In this document: positions 6,794-12,314 of the stretch, in pieces
How the letters are laid out: every line of letters begins with the position of its first letter
Numbering within the stretch: the first letter of the stretch is position 1
DNA from: Candidatus Saccharimonadia bacterium
GTDB taxonomy: Bacteria; Patescibacteriota; Saccharimonadia; Saccharimonadales; UBA4665
Assembly: GCA_023268595.1 (NCBI GenBank)
Contig: JALQUD010000002.1
Location: forward strand, 26,989-39,302
Length of the DNA stretch: 12,314 nt
Reading direction: 5' to 3'
Program-made: the position numbers and the translations under genes
Notes under the pieces: generated by a model
The model's input: only the letters and a program-made list of their open reading frames with translations
What the model was told of the DNA's origin: nothing
Databases searched by the model: none

Positions 6794-7852
6794 TTACGTA
6801 CCCATACATAGCTTATGGCAGTACTGCTTGGTCAGTGCTTCGTGCTCATCCAATGTCTTCGAGAAATGGGTCGTACCATCATCACCAGCCACGAAATACA
6901 GCCAATCAGTGTCGGCCGGACTGGCGGCGGCCTGCAACGACCCCTGGCCAACGTTCGATATCGGCCCGACCGGCCAGCCCTTGTGAATACGGGTGTTGTA
7001 TGGCGAATCATAGTCGACGCTTGGCGTCTTGCCTGCGATGATGGCGCCATAGAAGGCCGTCACATCAGAGCCGAGCATCATACCGGTGTCATGGCGCTTC
7101 AGAAAGACCTGGGCGGCCTGGGCGCGGTCGGACGGGTTCGACACTTCCTGCCCGACGATCGAGGCCAGCGTGACACCTTCGTAGACCGTCAGGCCACGGG
7201 CCGCGAACTTGGCACGGATAGCTGGCGTCAGCTGCTTGGCCATCTGGTCCAGTGATTCCTTGATGATCAGACTCGGTTCGGTGTTGGCATCGACCTGATA
7301 CGATTCGGGATATATGAAGCCTTCCAGGCTGGCCGATACCGGCTTGTCAGCCAATGCCGGATGGCCGGCGTACTGGGCCGGATCAAGGGCGGCATCAACG
7401 GCTTCCGGCTTGAAACCGGCATTGATCAACGTCTCACGCACTTGGTCCAGCCGCTGGCCTGGCACGATCGTCACCAGATCAGATTTGACACTACCGTTCA
7501 CCAGGATATCGACGATCTGCGGCACGCTCATGCTGGGACGCAGCGCGTATGTGCCGGCCTTCATCTTGTCGCGCACATCTTTGGTGCGGATATACCATTG
7601 GAAGATGGTGGGGCTCTGTATCAGCTGCTTATCGGCAAGCAGCTGGCTGATTTCGTTGGACGTCGTTCCCGATTTGATGGTCACCAGCTGGACCGTCTGA
7701 CTGGTACTGACCGGCTTGAGCCGCTGGTAATACACCGTGCGCACGATAGCCACTGCCGCGACCAATAGTGCCAGAATCGCAGCCACGACCAACAAGACCC
7801 GCTTCGGCATACGGCCTCTGCTGCGCTGCACATGTCCGTACCTGCTATACAT
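6794..7852 (-). CDS. mltG: Endolytic murein transglycosylase MltG (YceG family)
   Basis: MltG cuts nascent glycan strands at the membrane and sets their length. The 352-residue protein has a short basic cytoplasmic tail, one transmembrane helix (about 19-41), a LysM-like N-terminal subdomain (about 53-120) and the YceG catalytic domain. The family pattern is clear: LEGFIYPESY (166-175, equivalent to LEGYLFPDTY), TLASIVGQE with E226 as the catalytic glutamate, then SDVTAFYG, SPYNTR, GWPVGPISN and an end motif DWLYFVAGDDGTTHF. ATG 7850-7852 is preferred because GGAG lies 7 nt upstream; GTG 7853-7855 would be too close to it. It overlaps the ruvX stop by 8 nt, so translation is probably coupled. 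Pairing with RuvX occurs in many bacteria. Confidence 0.94.
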   Translation of the reverse strand: MYSRYGHVQRSRGRMPKRVLLVVAAILALLVAAVAIVRTVYYQRLKPVSTSQTVQLVTIKSGTTSNEISQLLADKQLIQSPTIFQWYIRTKDVRDKMKAGTYALRPSMSVPQIVDILVNGSVKSDLVTIVPGQRLDQVRETLINAGFKPEAVDAALDPAQYAGHPALADKPVSASLEGFIYPESYQVDANTEPSLIIKESLDQMAKQLTPAIRAKFAARGLTVYEGVTLASIVGQEVSNPSDRAQAAQVFLKRHDTGMMLGSDVTAFYGAIIAGKTPSVDYDSPYNTRIHKGWPVGPISNVGQGSLQAAASPADTDWLYFVAGDDGTTHFSKTLDEHEALTKQYCHKLCMGT

Positions 7853-8309
7853 CACTCGTCTCCATCAAACCCTCCAATGCCCGCGCATATGCCTCGGATT
7901 GTATGAAATCTTCGAGTATATATGTTGCAGCCAAAGCATCGACCGCCTCTTTATCATACGGCTTCCGCCGTTGTTGCAGCTCAGCTTCGGCACGCTGTGA
8001 GGTCAGGGCCTCATCCTGAAGATACACCGCCACACCCAAATGTATCCGCAAGGCTTCGACCAGCTCTTCGACGAAAACAGTCTGCGGTGTGGATTGCCCC
8101 TGCATACCGCGAGGCCAACCGGCCACCACCATACGCGCATCATGCTCACGTACCAGCTTGGCGACATCGTCGTTAAAACTGGCAGCATCGAATGCGATTG
8201 TCGTCACCGGCCGTGGCAGCCTGATATCAAAGCGGCTGGCCGCCACACCGACCCTGACGGTACCGATGTCCAGACCGAGCACCACCCCGTCGGGCAGCTT
8301 ATCGGCCAT
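7845..8309 (-). CDS. ruvX: RuvX/YqgF family RNase H-fold nuclease
   Basis: YqgF/RuvX is a small RNase H-like protein described as a putative Holliday junction resolvase and, in E. coli, implicated in 16S rRNA maturation. The protein of about 154 residues has the family motifs in order: LGLDIGTVRVGVA with D14, VAGWPRG (62-68), DEALTSQRAE with D99 and E100, and DALAATYILEDF with D124. The length is normal. The start is uncertain. ATG 8307-8309 overlaps the preceding gene by 11 nt; ATG 8313-8315 and GTG 8322-8324 are upstream alternatives, and only the GTG has even a weak purine run (GAGAAA) before it. It overlaps both neighbours, placing it inside the FtsA-like to MltG operon. Confidence 0.9.
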   Translation of the reverse strand: MADKLPDGVVLGLDIGTVRVGVAASRFDIRLPRPVTTIAFDAASFNDDVAKLVREHDARMVVAGWPRGMQGQSTPQTVFVEELVEALRIHLGVAVYLQDEALTSQRAEAELQQRRKPYDKEAVDALAATYILEDFIQSEAYARALEGLMETSDV

Positions 8310-10044
8310 CAGCATCGCCGCCACTGGTTTTCTCGAAATCGACAGTGATCTTCTCGGCTTTTGGTGCCTTGGTCACCCAGAACGGACTGTATTTGACCGT
8401 CACGTCGGTCACGCCAGGATTGGATCGGATCAACGCCTTGACCTCGCCCGATTTCTTACCGACGATCTGCTGCTGCAGCTTGGCCGTATCGATCTTAGGT
8501 CCGAGTACCGCGGTCAGCGAGACGCCGGCCGACAGTTTGGGGCCGGCACCAGGGCTGGCGATATTGTACGTAGCTTTGTCCAGCCCATATGATTGGAAAG
8601 CCTGTTTCGAATCGTCGAACTTACCGTCCAGGCTGGCTTCCACCAACTTGCGCAGATCAGCCTGCTTGGCACCGAACATGGTGTATGTCGTAGCCTGGGT
8701 GACCGTAACCTGGTCGGCCTCATCGTTGACGTTGCTGCTACTATTGACGGTGGCCTCACCGGCGAAGAAGGTGGCCGGTAACGGGCTCAGATTGTCGTCT
8801 TCCAACCGCGACTGCAGCTGGCGCTTGATCGAATCCTGGTCCTGGGCGGCGGCAAGTTTCTGCTTGGCGCCATCGATGTCGGACTGTTGGACGACCTTGA
8901 CGATGTTGTCGGTGCCACCCTTGGCCTCACCCTTGCCGGCTATGGTACCGCTCAGACTGAAATCGGCATCACCCGAGGTGTTGGAAGCCTGTCCGCCTTT
9001 GACCGCCACGATATCAACGTTACCGGAACTGTATTTGGCGCAGCTGCCGGATGCACCGCTCAGATTGAAGCTGGCACCCGACTGGGTAATATAGGCGTTA
9101 CCATTGGAGGTCAGACCGGTTCCGGCCGGGATGTCATCCGGAGCGTCCAGATTAGGCGCACACATCGTTGCCGTCAGTTTGACGCTACCGGAAGCTTTCT
9201 CACCCTTGTTCTGCTGGCCGGTGGCCGGTACGGTCTGGGTATTCGATTTCTGTTCCTGCTTGGTCTGGGCCGGGATGACCCGCTTGTCCGTATCAAACTC
9301 GCCGGCAGCGGTGTCCAGCGTCATGTCAAAGCGCGAGCTGACGCTATCAGTATCAGTCTTGATGGTCACGGTCGCCTTGGGCAGTACCATATTAGCCACC
9401 ACCCAGCCGGCGATCAGCAGCACCAATGCCGCCACACCCAGGATGATACGCTTACGGAAGCGTAGGAAGTTAGGCACCTTGGACTTACCGTCCTTACCAC
9501 CGTTAAAAGCCCGGTCAGCAGCGGCTGCCGGACTGAGCTTCTTGGCCGGTACGACCGGTGCCGTCTTGGATTTCTTGTCGGCCGCCTTATCAGTATTATC
9601 AAGCTCGACGGTATCCTCATCGTCATATGGACGGTTCAGCTGGCCTGAGGCAGCAGTGCCAGCCAAAGCCCCTACCGGTGCGGCGGCGTTATCCTGCTTA
9701 TCAAAATCGTCAGCCAACGAAGCTTCCTGCTCGTCATCGTCGTCCAATGCCGAGGCGTCCAGGCCTGACGCCGGGATTTCCGGTTTGGACTGTGGCGTGG
9801 CCGCCACATGCAGGCCGGCCATGCCGGCCAGCGGCATCAGTCCGGCCTCCGATGTGACCAGCACAACGCGCTTCTGGGCAGCCTCGGCCCGGCGCTTGAG
9901 CAGCTTCATATTAACGACGCTCTGGAACACGCCTGAACGCTTTGGCAGCACCAGCGCGACCACTTTACCTTGTGAGCCGTTCACCTTATCAATGATCGAG
10001 GTGATCTCATCGTCGACATCGACGTAAATCACATCTTTGTTCAT
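8299..10044 (-). CDS. Single-pass membrane protein with baseplate-J-like outer region
   Basis: A 581-residue protein that I cannot name, but whose plan is readable. Residues 1-82 form a compact alpha/beta domain (IYVDVDDEITSIIDKV at 6-21, KVVALVLPK at 27-35, RVVLVTSEAG at 59-68). Residues 95-190 are an acidic, Ala/Lys-rich linker. A basic patch (RFRKR, 195-199) leads into a transmembrane helix at about 199-221. The outer part resembles baseplate J-like proteins: IPAGTGLTSNGNAYIT (305-320), VDIVAVKGGQASNT (343-356), then GGTDNIVKVVQQSDIDGAKQKL (376-397). A final domain (about 505-570) has LGPKID and PFWVTKAPK. Two cysteines, C295 and C335, in the outer part could form a disulfide. It starts at ATG 10042-10044, overlapping the FtsA-like stop by 4 nt (ATGA), so the two are probably made together. 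A structural role is inference; no catalytic motif is seen. Confidence 0.75.
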   Translation of the reverse strand: MNKDVIYVDVDDEITSIIDKVNGSQGKVVALVLPKRSGVFQSVVNMKLLKRRAEAAQKRVVLVTSEAGLMPLAGMAGLHVAATPQSKPEIPASGLDASALDDDDEQEASLADDFDKQDNAAAPVGALAGTAASGQLNRPYDDEDTVELDNTDKAADKKSKTAPVVPAKKLSPAAAADRAFNGGKDGKSKVPNFLRFRKRIILGVAALVLLIAGWVVANMVLPKATVTIKTDTDSVSSRFDMTLDTAAGEFDTDKRVIPAQTKQEQKSNTQTVPATGQQNKGEKASGSVKLTATMCAPNLDAPDDIPAGTGLTSNGNAYITQSGASFNLSGASGSCAKYSSGNVDIVAVKGGQASNTSGDADFSLSGTIAGKGEAKGGTDNIVKVVQQSDIDGAKQKLAAAQDQDSIKRQLQSRLEDDNLSPLPATFFAGEATVNSSSNVNDEADQVTVTQATTYTMFGAKQADLRKLVEASLDGKFDDSKQAFQSYGLDKATYNIASPGAGPKLSAGVSLTAVLGPKIDTAKLQQQIVGKKSGEVKALIRSNPGVTDVTVKYSPFWVTKAPKAEKITVDFEKTSGGDADGR

Positions 10045-11378
10045 GTACGTAGCATCCTATCAAGTTTTTCACGGATCGTGTTCGCAGCACCGCCGCCGTA
10101 ATTGAGCGTGTCCATGCCGACGCGCAACAGGCCCATGGCCGTGATGAAAGTATGATCGTTGACGTCACCGGTCTTGTCGGTAATACCGACGACCTGGCTA
10201 GGCTTGATGCGCTGCACCACCGGCTTGCGGGCGAACGGTAGTTCACGGTACCACTCGCTGGACTGTAGCTGATCCATCAGCATTTCCAAGGATGAACCAC
10301 CACCACACAGGAAGATACGGTGCGGCAGATGGTCAAGCTTATTGAACTCGCCAAGCGCCAACTCCACACCACTGGTCCAGACGTCCAACGTCTTGTGCAG
10401 CGCTTTTTCGACCTGTTTTTCTTTGGTCGGAGACAGCGTCTCTTCACTCAGACCCAACTTCAGGTCTTCCGCCTGGCTGAAATCGACGCCTAGGTCGCGC
10501 TCCACCGACTTGGTGTAGGCACGGCCACCGATGCCGAACATCTTGGTGCCCTGCACGCCACCGTCGTTGATGACGGCGATGTCGGTCGTACCGCCACCGA
10601 CGTCCATTAGGATCGCGCTAAATGAAGCGTTCGGGTTGTCGCCGATAACCGAGCGGGCGACGGCGAACGGCTCAGCCGCTACGGCCAGCAGGTCAAGATC
10701 AAGCTCCTGGGCAGTCTTCTCGAGGGCACCGATGTGAATCATCGGCGCGAAGGCGGTATATAACTGGACTACCACGTCCTTACCTTGGAAGCCGATCGGA
10801 TTGGTCACCGGATAGGAATCAATCTCTATGTTGACCAGGGCACTATTGACCAGCCGTACCGAGACTTCCTTGCCGCCAAGTTCGACGGCCAGCTGCTGCC
10901 GGGCCTTGGCGCCGGCTTTGTCCTGCACCAGACGGATGATGCGCTCCATTTCTCCCAGATCGAGCGGCTTGCTCGGATCCTTGCGGGTAACCCGGACGGT
11001 CGTCGTCGTGCCCTTGACCAGTTCACCGGCGATACCGATGATACCGGTCCGTACGCTGACGCCGGCCTGGGCCTCGGCCTGACTGAGCGCTTTGTCGCAG
11101 TTGTCGACCACGCTGGCGATGTCGGCGATGGCACCGGCCTGCATGTCGGTCAGGTCTTGATGTTCGCGGCCGACACCGATGATTTCGATAGCTTCACCGT
11201 TATCCTTGGGTATCTTACCGATCAGCGCTTTGACGTACTCGGTACCGACGTCAAGCGCCACCAGATACTGGTCCTCCGGTTGCTGACGGGCATTGGCGGC
11301 TGCCTTGCGGGCGGTTACTTGGGCTTTGGCTATGGCGCCACGGCCTGCATTTGAAAGGCTTTTGAATTTATCAAGCAT
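10041..11378 (-). CDS. ftsA: FtsA/PilM-family actin-like ATPase
   Basis: A 445-residue actin-fold protein. The nucleotide-binding elements are intact: phosphate 1 ALDVGTEYVKALIG (41-54), phosphate 2 MDVGGGTTDIAV (258-269) and the adenosine motif LCGGGSSL (357-364). The region at about 85-165, with IIGIAGELVKGTTTTVRV (113-130), matches the SHS2 (1C) domain of FtsA, favouring FtsA over PilM or MreB. FtsA tethers FtsZ to the membrane; PilM-type relatives bind a membrane partner in pilus or secretion assembly. Both roles fit here, since the next gene encodes a membrane protein and no ftsZ is in view. Residues 1-37 are a basic Ala-rich extension. The last 13 (433-445, TIREKLDRMLRT) could form an amphipathic helix like the FtsA membrane tip. 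ATG 11376-11378 is preferred over TTG 11382-11384. No Shine-Dalgarno is seen. Confidence 0.85.
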   Translation of the reverse strand: MLDKFKSLSNAGRGAIAKAQVTARKAAANARQQPEDQYLVALDVGTEYVKALIGKIPKDNGEAIEIIGVGREHQDLTDMQAGAIADIASVVDNCDKALSQAEAQAGVSVRTGIIGIAGELVKGTTTTVRVTRKDPSKPLDLGEMERIIRLVQDKAGAKARQQLAVELGGKEVSVRLVNSALVNIEIDSYPVTNPIGFQGKDVVVQLYTAFAPMIHIGALEKTAQELDLDLLAVAAEPFAVARSVIGDNPNASFSAILMDVGGGTTDIAVINDGGVQGTKMFGIGGRAYTKSVERDLGVDFSQAEDLKLGLSEETLSPTKEKQVEKALHKTLDVWTSGVELALGEFNKLDHLPHRIFLCGGGSSLEMLMDQLQSSEWYRELPFARKPVVQRIKPSQVVGITDKTGDVNDHTFITAMGLLRVGMDTLNYGGGAANTIREKLDRMLRT

Positions 11379-11389
11379 AATCAATACGA

Positions 11390-11398
11390 ATTATATCA
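11390..11398 (-). promoter_or_regulatory. Extended -10 promoter of the ftsA-like operon
   Basis: On the minus strand 11398-11390 reads TGATATAAT, a perfect extended -10. It ends 11 nt before the ATG at 11378, giving a leader of only about 4-6 nt and no room for a Shine-Dalgarno. No convincing -35 lies at 16-18 nt. It is the only promoter candidate seen for the four-gene overlapping operon. Confidence 0.6.
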
Positions 11399-11492
11399 CG
11401 TTATATCATGTCGCACCGCAGCTAACAGCGTGCCGTGCATTACACCATGAGACTACCGTAACTTGCTTCACATGGCCTGGAAAAGCTTGAGA

Positions 11493-11520
11493 TTGACATT
11501 GAAGTTTAGAATTATATAAT
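11493..11520 (+). promoter_or_regulatory. Fully consensus sigma70 promoter
   Basis: TTGACA (11493-11498) and TATAAT (11515-11520) are both perfect hexamers with a 16-nt spacer. This is the best promoter match in the window. Transcription would start near 11527 and read the Cys/His-rich gene with a leader of about 52 nt. It diverges from the ftsA-like promoter about 100 bp away. Confidence 0.85.
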
Positions 11521-11566
11521 ACTGTACGTTCCGAACCAGAACAGTCCTGAACATACATCGACACGC

Positions 11567-11573
11567 GAGGAGA
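11567..11573 (+). promoter_or_regulatory. Strong Shine-Dalgarno deciding the GTG start at 11579
   Basis: GAGGAGA lies 5 nt before GTG 11579. It is the strongest ribosome binding site in the window and fixes a non-ATG start for the small gene. It contrasts with the ftsA-like, LysM/CHAP and obgE genes, which show none. Confidence 0.8.
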
Positions 11574-11578
11574 CGACC

Positions 11579-11785
11579 GTGGCAGGCAAAAAGCACAGCG
11601 AACGCTGCACTACCCCGAAGACCTGCACCACTACGCATCAACGCGATTGCACCACCTGCAGTGCTAAAGACGGCAGCCACTGCGGCGACCACAAGTCCGG
11701 CTGCCACTGGCGCTGTCTGCGCGAGCCGCGCGATTCATCATCCACCCGGAGCTACAGCCAGCACGGCTTCCACCCCTTCTCATGA
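11579..11785 (+). CDS. Cys/His-rich 68-residue protein, unknown family
   Basis: I do not recognise this protein. It has 68 residues with seven cysteines (C10, C16, C24, C27, C35, C42, C46) and seven histidines (H6, H20, H34, H38, H43, H62, H65), few hydrophobic residues, no signal peptide and no transmembrane segment. The core (10-46) includes CTTC (24-27) and CGDHKSGCHWRC (35-46), spacing that suggests metal binding in the manner of a zinc ribbon or metallothionein; this is inference. The C-terminal 20 residues are Ser/Arg-rich and probably disordered. It is likely real: a perfect promoter, a GAGGAGA site 5 nt before GTG, a C/G-rich third codon position like its neighbours, and a clean TGA. 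It stands alone on the plus strand and is followed by two hairpins. The long ORF on the other strand here lacks such signals. Confidence 0.75.
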   Translation: MAGKKHSERCTTPKTCTTTHQRDCTTCSAKDGSHCGDHKSGCHWRCLREPRDSSSTRSYSQHGFHPFS

Positions 11786-11798
11786 TGTCGGACACATC

Positions 11799-11820
11799 GC
11801 GCCAGGATTAATCCCGGCGC
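11799..11820 (+). other. Short hairpin after the Cys/His-rich gene
   Basis: GCGCC (11799-11803) pairs with GGCGC (11816-11820). After one A/C mismatch, GGA pairs with TCC around a TTAA loop; the inner ten bases GGATTAATCC are a perfect palindrome. It starts 14 nt after the stop codon and has no U tract. Confidence 0.5.
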
Positions 11821-11823
11821 ACC

Positions 11824-11901
11824 GGTAGACGGGGACGGTTTTATCTGGGCAGCATATTCCGGCCACCGGCCAGAAAACCCAGAAGAACCTCCCCGTCTGC
11901 C
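11824..11901 (+). other. Long 78-nt hairpin, possible structured RNA or 3' element
   Basis: Bases 11824-11834 pair with 11891-11901 (11 bp, one G-U) and 11835 pairs with 11890. After a bulged C (11836), 11837-11842 pair with 11884-11889. After a bulged A (11843), 11844-11849 pair with 11878-11883. That makes about 24 bp broken only by two single-base bulges. The 28-nt apical part contains GGCC (11861-11864) and GGCC (11868-11871), which can form a small inner hairpin. No U run follows, so it is not a typical intrinsic terminator, though it may end or stabilise the small-gene transcript. It does not show the conserved motifs of SRP RNA, tmRNA or RNase P RNA. Confidence 0.65.
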
Positions 11902-11928
11902 ACACCTACTTGGACCTAAACAGTTGTA

Positions 11929-11957
11929 TTGCTTTATTATACAAGTTATGTTATAAT
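11929..11957 (+). promoter_or_regulatory. Strong extended -10 promoter of the partial membrane gene
   Basis: TTGCTT (11929-11934), a 17-nt spacer and TATAAT (11952-11957), with TG at the extended position (TGTTATAAT). Transcription would start near 11964, giving a leader of about 96 nt before the ATG at 12060. Confidence 0.75.
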
Positions 11958-11969
11958 AAATTTAGTTCC

Positions 11970-12005
11970 GTGTACACTGATCTATGCCGCTAGCGGCTGC
12001 ATGCA
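11970..12005 (+). promoter_or_regulatory. Three adjacent palindromes in the leader, possible operator
   Basis: GTGTACAC (11970-11977), GCCGCTAGCGGC (11986-11997) and TGCATGCA (11998-12005) are perfect palindromes packed into 36 nt just after the predicted start site. They could be repressor sites or form a small RNA hairpin. A purine-poor run follows at about 12016-12043. Function is inferred from position only. Confidence 0.35.
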
Positions 12006-12059
12006 CAGAATGTAGTTTCCCCCCTCAACCCACCTTCTCTTCCAGAATCGGAGTATCAC

Positions 12060-12314
12060 ATGAGCGCCCGTACTACCTACGAGCTCAAGCTACTGGCGGC
12101 CAATGGCGCACTCGTTGCACTGCTGGCACTATATAGCTCCATCTTATGGACTCAGATCGACTGGTTCTTTAGCTTCAATGACATCAGTCTGCCGAGGGCT
12201 TTAGAAAGCGGTATTGCCACGGTATGCCTGACGCAGAACAACAGCTGCGACACACTGGCATCAACAGTTGGCATTGCGGCGTCGCTCTTGGCCTTTGGGG
12301 CCATAGCTATTTTC
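12060..12314 (+). CDS. Membrane protein, N-terminal 85 residues (cut by window edge)
   Basis: The frame opens at ATG 12060-12062 with GGAG 8 nt upstream and runs to the window end without a stop. Visible parts are a transmembrane helix at about 11-30, an outer loop with aromatic residues, a cysteine pair C56 and C63 (CLTQNNSC) followed by DTLAST, and a second helix from about 68. This order (helix, loop with two cysteines, a conserved-type Ser/Thr, helix) recalls the vitamin K epoxide reductase (VKOR) family, which oxidises quinol-linked cysteines to make disulfides. The family's usual GIP motif is not clear, and the CxxC redox site would lie beyond the window. I therefore call it a membrane protein of unknown function, with VKOR-like as a weak hypothesis. 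It has its own promoter at 11929-11957. Confidence 0.75.
   Translation, partial: MSARTTYELKLLAANGALVALLALYSSILWTQIDWFFSFNDISLPRALESGIATVCLTQNNSCDTLASTVGIAASLLAFGAIAIF

Noticed and set aside
8345..10027. Two long plus-strand open frames (249 and 307 codons) opposite the baseplate-J-like gene
   Set aside because: They are antisense to a gene with clear domain and membrane features; their Ser/Ala/Thr-rich products mirror its codon bias, and they have no promoter or ribosome site.
11468..11707. Minus-strand open frame of 79 codons with a hydrophobic stretch
   Set aside because: It overlaps the small Cys/His-rich gene, which has a perfect promoter and Shine-Dalgarno; the reverse frame has neither.
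11527..11901. Whole plus-strand transcript as tmRNA, SRP RNA or RNase P RNA
   Set aside because: None of their conserved motifs (for example the SRP GGAAG-type loop, tmRNA CCA end or RNase P P4 sequence) is visible, and the first part has coding character.
1..12314. CRISPR array, tRNA gene or insertion sequence
   Set aside because: I found no regularly spaced direct repeats, no tRNA cloverleaf and no transposase motif on either strand by reading.

Overview
The window looks like a chromosomal segment from a small-genome bacterium. I infer Patescibacteria (Candidate Phyla Radiation), most likely a Saccharibacteria-type lineage. The grounds are an FtsA-family gene followed by a membrane-anchored protein with a baseplate-J-like domain, tightly overlapping genes, UGA used as a normal stop, and sigma70-like TATAAT promoters. 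No rRNA or marker protein is present to prove this, so the taxonomy is inference. Base composition is moderately GC-rich, and codon third positions are rich in C and G.

Layout. Everything from 1 to about 11380 is read from the minus strand. From the right: an FtsA-like actin ATPase, a single-pass membrane protein with a baseplate-J-like outer region, RuvX and MltG form one overlapping operon (11378 down to 6794). Next comes a membrane-anchored LysM/LysM/CHAP peptidoglycan hydrolase with its own promoter (6732-5584), ending in a 124-nt near-perfect stem-loop that begins in its stop codon. Then come ObgE (5339-4053), a class II CPD photolyase overlapping a 2H phosphoesterase (3986-1991), a GH18-like lipoprotein (1883-840) closed by an intrinsic terminator, and the N-terminal 256 residues of exonuclease I, cut by the window edge.

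The right end (11493-12314) is on the plus strand and diverges from the FtsA operon. It holds a fully consensus promoter driving a 68-residue Cys/His-rich protein of no family I recognise, two 3' hairpins (one with about 24 bp), and a second strong promoter with a palindrome-rich leader before a partial two-helix membrane protein.

Together the central genes fit cell-envelope growth: an FtsA-like cytoplasmic protein, a transmembrane partner, a glycan-strand-cleaving transglycosylase and a peptide-cleaving CHAP enzyme. The left part holds DNA and RNA maintenance functions (photolyase, exonuclease I, 2H phosphoesterase) and ribosome assembly (ObgE). The least explained parts are the Cys/His-rich mini-gene, the two long hairpins and the start codons that sit almost on top of their -10 boxes.
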